Shown here piece after piece: positions 43,646 through 51,453 of a stretch of DNA of 64,000 nucleotides. Within the stretch, counting starts at the first letter, position 1. The number at the start of each line of letters is the position of its first letter. The notes under the pieces were generated by a model. It was not told the DNA's origin. It did not search any database and saw only the letters and a list, made by a program, of their open reading frames with translations. This DNA is from an uncultured Eubacteriales bacterium (lineage in GTDB: Bacteria; Bacillota; Clostridia; Oscillospirales; CAG-272): positions 159,083-223,082 of the forward strand of contig CAKRZR010000002.1 of the NCBI GenBank assembly GCA_934433485.1, given 5' to 3'. Both the position numbers and the translations under genes were made by a program.

Positions 43646-43665
43646 ACATGCATAGCGAAATGCAA
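43636..43665 (-). promoter_or_regulatory. Promoter of araC
   Basis: Minus strand TTGCAT, 18 bases, TATAAT. Its -10 overlaps the -10 of the divergent promoter, so polymerase can occupy only one at a time. Confidence 0.55.
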
Positions 43666-43702
43666 GACCCAAAACGCGATTTGGAAAGGAATCATTGCAG
43701 AT

Positions 43703-45004
43703 ATGACAAACACCACCTACAGAGAGGACGCGAGAGAGCTTCCGGTGCGCGGCGAATACGATGTGATCGTAGCGGGCAGCGGTCCGGCTGGCGTATCGGC
43801 GGCGATCACGGCAGGCAGACTGGGCGCACGCGTACTGCTTGTTGAATGGAACAACTGTGTCGGCGGCGTGTCCACATCCGGGCTGATGAGCCATTTCACC
43901 GGCAGTGTGCGCAGCGGTTTGTACACAGAAATTCTCATGAATATGGCAGAGCGGAACGAGGGCGCGCGCCACGGAAAAATCACGAAATACATCGACCCGG
44001 AAAACCTCAAGGCGATCTATCTCGACATGCTCCGCGACGCGCACGTGGACATTCTGCTCTATACCTTTGTCTGCGGTGCCATCGTGGAAGACAATCGCGT
44101 CGTCGGGATCGTCACGGAATCGAAAAGCGGCAGACAGGTATACACGGCGCGCGTGTTCGTGGACGGCACCGGAGACGGAGACGTGGCATATTACGCCGGT
44201 GTGCCGTACCATAAAGGGCGGGAATCGGACGGCAAAATGCAGCCTGCGACGCTGATGTTCAAGGTCGCGGGCGTGGATATGGACCGCGCGGTGCTGCTCG
44301 GCTCGTTTGAATCGACCTACGACACGCCGAAGGGAGAATTGCAGACCCTCGCGAAGGCACATATCCCCTATCCGGCAGGGCATCTGCTGGCGTACGAGAC
44401 GACCTTACCGGGGATTGTCACATGCAATATGACAAACTGCACCGACATCGACGGCACATCCGCGGAGGATCTTACTCGCGCGGAGATCGTCTGTCGTTCC
44501 CAGATGCCCGCGATCGTCGCCTATCTGCGCGCATATGTGCCGGGATTCGAGCACTGCTACATCATCAGCGCCGGCTCCATGATGGGCGTCCGGGAAACGC
44601 GCCATTTCAACGGGCTGTATACCCTGCATGAGGAGGACATTCTAGCCTCCCGCGTGTTCGACGACTGGGTGGTACGCGACGCCAGCTTCAATTTCGACGT
44701 TCACAACCTGACCGGCGCAGGACTGGACGAAACCGGCTGTCAGCACCATTTCCCGCAGATCCAGGGCTATACGATCCCCTATCGCTGTCTCATACCTGAA
44801 ACCGTGGACGGACTATTGCTCTCCGGCAGGAACATCAGCGGCACCCACATGGCGCACTCGAACTACCGCGTCATGCCGATCTGTGTCGGGATCGGAGAAG
44901 CGTGCGGCGTCGCGGCGGCATTGGCGGTACAAAGAAACATCGATGTGCGCGATGTGCCGGTCGCGGCGATTCAGGAGAAGCTATGTGCGGCGGAACGGCG
45001 CTGA
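43703..45004 (+). CDS. FAD-dependent oxidoreductase (PF12831-type)
   Basis: A 433-residue flavoenzyme. The FAD-binding fold begins YDVIVAGSGPAGVSAAITAGRLG near residues 19-41, and LLVEWNNCVGGVSTSG follows. VFVDGTGDGDVAYYAGVPY near 155 and the C-terminal GLLLSGRNISGTHMAHSNYRV near 380 are typical of the glycan-associated FAD oxidoreductase family found beside sugar-binding proteins. The substrate is unknown. AAAGGA lies 12 bases before the ATG, rather far. It is divergent from araC and shares its control region. Confidence 0.85.
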   Translation: MTNTTYREDARELPVRGEYDVIVAGSGPAGVSAAITAGRLGARVLLVEWNNCVGGVSTSGLMSHFTGSVRSGLYTEILMNMAERNEGARHGKITKYIDPENLKAIYLDMLRDAHVDILLYTFVCGAIVEDNRVVGIVTESKSGRQVYTARVFVDGTGDGDVAYYAGVPYHKGRESDGKMQPATLMFKVAGVDMDRAVLLGSFESTYDTPKGELQTLAKAHIPYPAGHLLAYETTLPGIVTCNMTNCTDIDGTSAEDLTRAEIVCRSQMPAIVAYLRAYVPGFEHCYIISAGSMMGVRETRHFNGLYTLHEEDILASRVFDDWVVRDASFNFDVHNLTGAGLDETGCQHHFPQIQGYTIPYRCLIPETVDGLLLSGRNISGTHMAHSNYRVMPICVGIGEACGVAAALAVQRNIDVRDVPVAAIQEKLCAAERR

Positions 45005-45039
45005 ACACACGGTTTTTTCGGGAAATTCGCGAATATCTA

Positions 45040-45068
45040 TTGACAAATCCCGTCATATATGATAGAAT
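45040..45068 (+). promoter_or_regulatory. Promoter of the rpsF-ssb-rpsR operon
   Basis: TTGACA, 17 bases, TAGAAT. Confidence 0.75.
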
Positions 45069-45080
45069 AATATGCTGAAC

Positions 45081-45136
45081 GGACTGTTTTTACAGCCGTC
45101 TCTCTGCCGCTGAATATCTACGGCGGTCTGAAGTCC
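45081..45136 (+). ncRNA. rpsF leader resembling the S6:S18-binding RNA
   Basis: GGACT (45081) pairs with AGTCC (45132), enclosing a GCCG/CGGC hairpin next to an unpaired CCG-containing stretch, just upstream of the ribosome site. Leaders of rpsF operons carry an S6:S18 autoregulatory motif of this kind. A covariance-model search would decide. Confidence 0.5.
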
Positions 45137-45151
45137 ATAGGGAGGTATAAA

Positions 45152-45475
45152 ATGGAAAAGATCTTAAACTCTTACGAAACCCTTTATGTTATCGACCCCG
45201 ATCTTTCTGAGGAAGCCACCAAGGCGATGATCGAAAAGTTCAACGCTCTGATCGCGGACAACGGAACCATCGGCGAAGTCAACGAATGGGGCAAGCGCAA
45301 GCTGGCTTATCCGATCAACGACAAGCCGGAAGGATACTATGTGCTCGTGAACTTCGAGAGCGAATCCGCTTTCCCGGCTGAGCTGGAGAGAATCTTCGGT
45401 ATCACCGAGGGCATCATGCGTTCCATCGTGATCCGTCACGAAGACAAGAAGAAAGCCGACAAGAAAGAGGCATAA
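45152..45475 (+). CDS. rpsF: 30S ribosomal protein S6
   Basis: A 107-residue S6, about the usual size with a slightly longer charged C terminus (KKKADKKEA). NSYETLYVIDPDLSEEATKAMI opens the protein, and GEVNEWGKRKLAYPINDKPEG is the diagnostic central strand-loop. It binds S18 and the central domain of 16S rRNA in the small subunit. AGGGAGG precedes the ATG. It is first gene of the rpsF-ssb-rpsR operon, whose structured leader suggests feedback by the S6:S18 pair. Confidence 0.97.
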   Translation: MEKILNSYETLYVIDPDLSEEATKAMIEKFNALIADNGTIGEVNEWGKRKLAYPINDKPEGYYVLVNFESESAFPAELERIFGITEGIMRSIVIRHEDKKKADKKEA

Positions 45476-45505
45476 GCTTCTGCCGAAACGAAAGAAAGGC
45501 TGATT

Positions 45506-46066
45506 ATGGCTAACTTTAATTTCAACAAGGTCATTCTGGGCGGGCGTCTCACCGCGGATCCGGAGCTGAAAACAACGCCCTCCGGCATTTCCGTAACGTC
45601 CTTCACGGTCGCTGTCAACAGACGTACCAGCAAGAACGCCACAGAAGAACCGCAGGCAGACTTCTTCAACGTCACCGCATGGCGTACCACCGCAGAGTTC
45701 ATCACCCGGTATTTCCGCAAGGCAAGCTCTATCTGCGTCGTTGGCTCGCTCCAGACCAGAAGCTGGGTGGACCAACAAGGTATGAAGCGGTTCGCCACCG
45801 AGATTGTAGCGGATGAAGCGTTCTTTGTGGACGCCAAGAGCGAAAGCCCGCTCGCCGTACAGCAACAGGCCGCCGCATACGCGGGACAGGCATACGGCGC
45901 ACCGCAGCAGACCCAGAGCTCGTATATGCCCGACAGCTATGCCGCGCCGTATACGTCCAACGCTGCACCCACACAGGCACCGCAGCAGACCGGCAATTCC
46001 GGTTTCGCAGCCAGCGCGGCGCCGAAATTTGAAGAGATCGCGGGAGACGATGAGCTGCCGTTCTGA
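45506..46066 (+). CDS. ssb: Single-stranded DNA-binding protein
   Basis: A 186-residue SSB. The OB fold covers about 1-110 (FNKVILGGRLTADPELKTT, FNVTAWRTTAEF, CVVGSLQTRSWVDQQG). A Gln/Ala/Tyr/Pro-rich linker follows, and the acidic tip DDELPF recruits partner proteins. It coats single-stranded DNA in replication and repair. The linker (about 60 residues) is ordinary in composition for Firmicutes. It sits between rpsF and rpsR as usual, 30 bases after rpsF. Confidence 0.96.
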   Translation: MANFNFNKVILGGRLTADPELKTTPSGISVTSFTVAVNRRTSKNATEEPQADFFNVTAWRTTAEFITRYFRKASSICVVGSLQTRSWVDQQGMKRFATEIVADEAFFVDAKSESPLAVQQQAAAYAGQAYGAPQQTQSSYMPDSYAAPYTSNAAPTQAPQQTGNSGFAASAAPKFEEIAGDDELPF

Positions 46067-46130
46067 GCCGCTTTCACACTCCGCGCCGATCCTTTTCCCA
46101 AAAAATGATAACAGGAGGATTTCATAAGCA

Positions 46131-46451
46131 ATGGATACTGAAAAGACTGAAGTTGTAACCGAAGAAGTAGCTGCTCCCGCAGAAAGAGAAGCCGCTCCCG
46201 CACAGGCAGCTCCTGCCGCAAGACCGGCAATGCGTCCGAACAGAAGAAGAAAGAAAGTCTGCGCTTTCTGTGCCGACGGCATTGACGAAATCGACTACAA
46301 GGATACCATCCGTCTGCGCAAGTTCGTTTCCGAAAGAGCGAAGATTCTGCCCCGCCGGATCTCCGGTACCTGCGCAAAGCACCAGAGACAGCTGACCACC
46401 GCCATCAAGCGCGCCCGTCACGTTGCCCTGCTGCCCTACATCAGCGACTAA
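46131..46451 (+). CDS. rpsR: 30S ribosomal protein S18
   Basis: A 106-residue S18. The conserved core [24 protein letters not shown] through [25 protein letters not shown] is intact. The N-terminal ~38 residues are an added low-complexity Ala/Pro/Glu tail ([20 protein letters not shown]), longer than in the common 75-80-residue S18. Two Cys in CAFC may bind zinc. AGGAGG lies 12 bases upstream of the ATG, rather far. It is the last gene of the operon, followed by two hairpins. Confidence 0.96.
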   Translation: MDTEKTEVVTEEVAAPAEREAAPAQAAPAARPAMRPNRRRKKVCAFCADGIDEIDYKDTIRLRKFVSERAKILPRRISGTCAKHQRQLTTAIKRARHVALLPYISD

Positions 46452-46452
46452 G

Positions 46453-46506
46453 GATTTTCAGAACAGGTTCTGAAAATCGGAAGGTCAAAATGCTTTTTGA
46501 TCTTCT
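46453..46506 (+). terminator. Double hairpin ending the ribosomal operon
   Basis: GATTTTCAGAAC/GTTCTGAAAATC (12 pairs, two-base loop), then GAAGGTCAAAA/TTTTTGATCTTC. Confidence 0.7.
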
Positions 46507-46553
46507 CTTATAAGCTGATTTTCTCGGAAAAAACATTTCCACGAACTTTTTTT

Positions 46554-46586
46554 ACGGACCGGTGTCTGTATGACCGTTCCGTTTTC
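46554..46586. terminator. Hairpin, possible bidirectional terminator
   Basis: ACGGACCGGT pairs with ACCGTTCCGT; a T run lies to the left and TTTT to the right. Confidence 0.55.
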
Positions 46587-46620
46587 CCCAAGCGAAATAC
46601 AAAAATCAACAACCAAAATT

Positions 46621-46659
46621 GCCCGTTTTTGCGTCCGTAGATGCATGACGGGCTTTTTT
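46621..46659 (+). terminator. Terminator
   Basis: GCCCGT / ACGGGC across 21 bases with TTTTTT after it. With the preceding hairpins it insulates rpsR from the convergent lipoprotein array. Confidence 0.75.
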
Positions 46660-46685
46660 GTACTTCTCTTCCCCTGTACGACAAA

Positions 46686-46722
46686 CGAAAATCCGGAAAC
46701 ACAGCGCGGCGTCCCCGGATTT
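46686..46722 (-). terminator. Terminator of the second lipoprotein array
   Basis: On the minus strand AAATCCGG pairs with CCGGATTT, then T-rich sequence, 20 bases past the stop at 46745. Confidence 0.7.
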
Positions 46723-46744
46723 CTGTTTGTTTTGTCTGTTGAAT

Positions 46745-49057
46745 TCAGTTCTGCTCCGCGAGATAGACAGATACGCGGCTTTGCAGCATCTTTGCCGTAT
46801 CCTCCGCCGAACGCGCGCCGCCGAGATATGTACCGATCTCTTCAGAGATAATGTTCGATAACTCCTCCGGATACGCGAATTGCAGCGCAGGCGCACCGGA
46901 TGCGTCCAACCAACGCTCTACCGCGTCAAAATCGACGTCTTCTTTGGAACAGGCTTCTCCCGGACTGCCCCCGTACATCCCGTTTTCGTCCAGCTCCAAC
47001 GGTTTGTCACTGCCGTTGATTCCGCCGCTGTAATGTATAAAGTAGTACAGCTGTCGGCCCGCATACAGGGATCGGTATCTGTCGCGCAGCACGGGAATGG
47101 TGCCTTCCGAACCGACGGTGGGATCCACATAGCTGGCACACGTTTTCAGATAGTCCCACGCCAGCTCCGGCTCCGCACAGGAGGACAGGATCGTGAAAAG
47201 CTCCGCCTCTCTGTTCACCAGCGTGCCGTTTTTGCCGTCCGCGGTCGGGAACCCGCAGTAGGCGATGTTGTCCTTGCCAAAATATATATCGTTGTAGAGG
47301 AAGCTGGATACACTGCCCCGGACTCTTTTTTTTGTCGCCAACGCCTTGCCGGTGCGGCAGTTCGTGAAAATCCCATAGGGTCTTTCCGCGCTGACTGTAA
47401 CGTCATACGCAAAGTCACCCGTCTCCGGCAGCGTATCGATGTAGGAGAGCAGTGCGAGGAAATCCTCGCTGTCAAACGAGCAGGTCTTCGCGTCCCGGTC
47501 GATAAACGCCGACAGCATTTCCGACTGACCGCCGAACAATTCATAGTATGTCCTCTTGTCGATGCTCGCGTCGTAGACCGTCCCCTCCGGCAGTTCACTC
47601 AGGAACGTCATAAACTCGTGCGTCGTCCAGCCGCTCCGTTCCCCGACGACGGATTTGTTGGCGATCACGGTGCGCAGATCAATCCGCGCGGGGATCCCAT
47701 AGAGCTTGTCGTCCTTCGTGTAGCTGTGAAATACATAGCCGAATATGTTCTCCCGGTTGAAGGTGGCGTCCTTGTCCACGTACGGCATGAGATCGAGGAA
47801 CCTGTCGTCCTCGATGAGGGTGCGGTAGGAATCCTGCGCAAGACTGCCAACGAGCACATCCGGTCGATAGGTGCCTGTGCGAAGTTCCCGTCCAAGGCGT
47901 TCGTCTTCCTCATAAGCGTTAAATTCCTTCAGTACCACGCGTTTGTCGGGATGCGCCTTGTTGTACCGCACCGTCAGCCGGGACAAAAGCGCGCTGTTGC
48001 CCGGATTGATGTAGCAGACCTGCAGCGTCGTGATGGTGGACAGATCGAGATCCGGGGCTTTTTCGTATACCGCCACAGCCGCGTCCGATTCGTCGATGAG
48101 AAATCCGCCGTCCGGGAGCGCGCGGACATAGTTCACATATCCCGCCACGTTGGAATTGGAAAAATCCATCACGAGCGTCTCTGCCGCCCCATCGGACGCA
48201 TCCGTGTTTATCGTATAGATGCCGCTTGCATTGTAGCCGCAGAGGGTATCGTCCGCGCCGAAGAACAGACCGTCCATCTCCGCAATTCCCTCCGGCATGG
48301 CAAGCGGTGTGCCGAGCTTTCCGCGCTCTCTTTCGACCGGGACAAGGGTCAGCGCATCGCGCCACACCGGGAAATACACCGTTCCGGCACTGTCCGTCAC
48401 CGCGTTCATAAGATAATCGCCCGCGCGGATCACGTCAGATTCGGACAAATCTGGTGCGAGCAGGAGCAGATTCGTCTCGGAGGTCAGATAGAGATAGCCG
48501 TCCTTGTCCGCCCAGCAGCCGTCGACGGAGAAAAAGCTGTTCGTTCGCGTTGGGAAAAGCGTGGACAGCTCCTCGGATTCCGCCGTCATCACGCCGTCCC
48601 GGAACAGGCGGACATAGTACCGGTGCGCGTCCTTCTCCTGGTCATATTCGTGCACCAGCGCCGCGATCCCGCCGTCCGGCAGCAGCGCCAGCCGCTCCAC
48701 CTCCGTGCTCCCGGTTCCTGTATCCGCCGCCGTGATGTAACGCAGATCCTCCATCGTTCCCTGCCCGCCTGTCACAGGCGCCGTGCAGAGATACGGGACA
48801 AACGCCTCGCCCTCTGTCCCCGTCGCATAGAATACGAGCGTATCCTCCGTCACCTGGAGGAGATCTATAAGCGTGGTGTCCGCGTCCGTCAGAATATCCG
48901 TACCGCGATAGATATTGGTGAGTAGCTGCGCGCCTTCCGCCTGTTCGGTGGTTCCCGACTCTATTTCCGTCTCCGTTTTCCTGCATCCCGTAATCGACAG
49001 CGCAAGAACCGCCGCCATACAGAGCGACACGGTTTTCACAAGGTTCCGTTTCCGCAT
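46745..49057 (-). CDS. Large lipoprotein: propeller-like domain plus solute-binding domain (array 2, third copy)
   Basis: A 770-residue lipoprotein. Signal and lipobox ALSITGC (Cys24) are nearly identical to the middle copy, but the rest is more divergent. The start is QLLTNIYRGTDIL; residues ~45-340 are beta-rich with blade-like repeats (DGYLYLTSETNLLLLAPDL, TLCGYNASGIYTINTD). The solute-binding half has LRTGTYRPDVLVGSL, KLYGIPARIDLRTVIANKSV, GWTTHEFMTFL and VDFDAVERWLDASGAP, and it ends SRVSVYLAEQN. AGGAGG precedes the ATG at 49057. A longer frame to 49261 runs into the neighbour and is rejected. Confidence 0.82.
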   Translation of the reverse strand: MRKRNLVKTVSLCMAAVLALSITGCRKTETEIESGTTEQAEGAQLLTNIYRGTDILTDADTTLIDLLQVTEDTLVFYATGTEGEAFVPYLCTAPVTGGQGTMEDLRYITAADTGTGSTEVERLALLPDGGIAALVHEYDQEKDAHRYYVRLFRDGVMTAESEELSTLFPTRTNSFFSVDGCWADKDGYLYLTSETNLLLLAPDLSESDVIRAGDYLMNAVTDSAGTVYFPVWRDALTLVPVERERGKLGTPLAMPEGIAEMDGLFFGADDTLCGYNASGIYTINTDASDGAAETLVMDFSNSNVAGYVNYVRALPDGGFLIDESDAAVAVYEKAPDLDLSTITTLQVCYINPGNSALLSRLTVRYNKAHPDKRVVLKEFNAYEEDERLGRELRTGTYRPDVLVGSLAQDSYRTLIEDDRFLDLMPYVDKDATFNRENIFGYVFHSYTKDDKLYGIPARIDLRTVIANKSVVGERSGWTTHEFMTFLSELPEGTVYDASIDKRTYYELFGGQSEMLSAFIDRDAKTCSFDSEDFLALLSYIDTLPETGDFAYDVTVSAERPYGIFTNCRTGKALATKKRVRGSVSSFLYNDIYFGKDNIAYCGFPTADGKNGTLVNREAELFTILSSCAEPELAWDYLKTCASYVDPTVGSEGTIPVLRDRYRSLYAGRQLYYFIHYSGGINGSDKPLELDENGMYGGSPGEACSKEDVDFDAVERWLDASGAPALQFAYPEELSNIISEEIGTYLGGARSAEDTAKMLQSRVSVYLAEQN

Positions 49058-49092
49058 ATACTGCCTCCTTTTCTTTGTTTTCCGTCTGAAGA

Positions 49093-51419
49093 TCAGCTCT
49101 GTTCCGCGAGGTACAGGGACACGCGGCTTTGCAGCATCTTGGCCGTATCCTCCGCCGAACGCGCGCCGCCCAAGTACGCGCTGATTTCTTCCGTGATGAT
49201 GTTTGTCAGCTCTTCCGGGTATGCGAACCGGAGCACGGGAGAGCCGATTTCGTTGAGCCATTTCTCAATTCCGGCAAAATCAATGTCGTCGCTCGTGTAG
49301 AAATCGCCCGGTTCTCCACGATTGGCGTCATCCATATCCGGTTTGCCTGTTCCATAACGCATTCCGCCGTCATATTGCAGATGGTAGTATATTTTCTGCC
49401 CATCCTGCGATTTTGGAAACTGGCTGTGCAGCGAGGATAAGCCGCTTTCAATGCTGCCGTCCGCATACAGGTAACTGATATAAAACTTGATGTAATCCCA
49501 GGCCAGAGATGTATCCTCGCAGGACGACAGGATCGTGCAAAGCTGTGAAGACGGCAGCAGCAATGTACCGTTTGTCCCCTCGGCGGTCGGGTAGCCGCAA
49601 TATACCATATTGTCTTTTCCAAAATAGCCATACGCGCGGATAAAGCCGGAAAAATCCCCACGACCGGAATACTCCAATACCGCTGCTGTTTTTCCGGTTC
49701 GATAGGGTGTAAACTCACCATAGGGATTGGACTCACTGACCTCCTTATTTGCTGTACTGCCCGCTTTCTGCGGCAGAGACGAGATGTACCGGAGCAGGGA
49801 CACAAAGTCCTCGCTGTCAAAGGAGCAGGTCCTTTCGTCCCAGTTCACAAACGCCGACAGCATTTCCGACTGCCCGCCGAAAAGATTCCAGTAATTCTGC
49901 TGTGAAACACCGGACATATAGGTCACATCCTCCGGCAGGGTATTCAGAAACGCAATAAACTCGTGCGTTGTCCAACCCTCCCGTTCTCCCACGATGGACT
50001 TGTTGGCAAGGATCGTGCGATATGCAGCTTGCGTGGGATCCCATAGAGCTTGCCGTCCTTCATGAAGCTGTTGAACACACAGCCAAAGAGATTTTCACGG
50101 TTCAGCGTATCGTCCACCTCCACAAACGGCATCAGATCGACGAAACAATCGTCCTCAATGAGGGAGCGGTACGTATCGTCTGAGAGACTGCCTAAGATCA
50201 CATCCGGCGTATATGTGCCTGTGCGGATCTCCTGTCCGAACCGTTCGTCTTCTTCGTATGAATCGTATTCGGTCAATACCACGCGCTTGTCCGGATGCTC
50301 TCTGTTGTATTTTTCGGTGAGCGGCGGCAAAAGGTAATTTCCCGACGTATAGCAGACCTGCAATGTCGTAACGGTGGACAGATCGATGTCCGGCACCTTC
50401 TCATAGATCGATGTGGAGTTTGTAAATGTCAGTGTGTCATGCATACGAATGAGAAATTTGCCGCCCGGCACATAGCGAATGAGGTTAATACTGCCTGTCA
50501 GATTGGAATTCACGAAATCCACCGCAAGGGTCAGCGGCTCCTCCCCTTCCGCGATATCACGATGGATCTCATAGATCCCGCTGTCGTTATAACCGTAGAG
50601 GGTTTTGCCGTCGCCGAAGAAGAAACCGCCCATATCCAGGTTCTCCGGCATGGCAAGCGGTGCACCGAAAGCCTTTGCTTCACGATCCAACGGAACGAGC
50701 ACCGCCTCGCCGTCATTCCAGGTCTTGAAATAGATCGTTCCGTCGCCGTCCATGATCGCTTCATTCAGTTGTTCCTCCGCCGGGATGTTTGCAGCAACGG
50801 TCAGTTCCGGGCTCAGGATAAGGAGCGTAGCCTCAGAGGTCAGGTAAATATACCCATCCTTATCCACAATCACCGTATTGATGTAAAATTGTCCGTACCG
50901 GCTTGCCGGGAACAGCGTGGAAAGCTCCGCGGATTCCGCCGCCATTTCGCCATCGCGGAACAATCGGAGATAATACGCCTGCGAACCGCTCTTACCATCC
51001 TCCCGGACAAGCAGCACAAGAACACCGCCGTCCGGCATCGGATAGGTATCCTCCACATAGCAGGAATCCTCCGCAAAGCTGCCAAGCTCCGTGAGTGTAC
51101 CCACACCACCCGTTGTCGGAACCGTATAGAGACAGGATATCTCCTCCCATGTGTAATCCTCGTCGCCCCATTCACCGTGCTCCACGCGCTTGGTCGCCTT
51201 GAACACAATATTGTCCGCGCTCACTTCGACAGGGTTTCCGAGATATATGCCATCATCCGTCAGAATATCCGTCCCGCGGTAAATGTTCGTCAGGTATGTA
51301 TGTCCCTCGATATGCGGCGTTTCGGTTTCCGTCTCCGTTTTCCTGCATCCCGTAATCGACAGCGCAAGAACCGCCGCCATACAGAATGCCATGGTTTTCA
51401 CAAGGTTCCGTTTCCGCAT
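49093..51419 (-). pseudogene. Frameshifted large lipoprotein (array 2, middle copy)
   Basis: Codons 1 to ~465 run in one frame from ATG 51419 (lipobox ALSITGC, then TYLTNIYRGTDIL) and the last ~300 in another, ending SRVSLYLAEQS. Aligned with the copy at 51454, one base is missing at about 50021-50024, in the codons that should read RTILANKS. Both halves are otherwise intact and keep family motifs, so the change is recent or a sequence error. The site is not a homopolymer. If real, the product stops after ~491 residues, keeping the propeller part and losing most of the binding domain. Confidence 0.85.
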
Positions 51420-51453
51420 GCTCTGCCTCCTTTCGTTGTTTTCCGTCTGAAGA

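Noticed and set aside
46880..48925. A 681-codon plus-strand frame opposite the second array
   Set aside because: Same reason; the minus strand clearly encodes the lipoprotein family.
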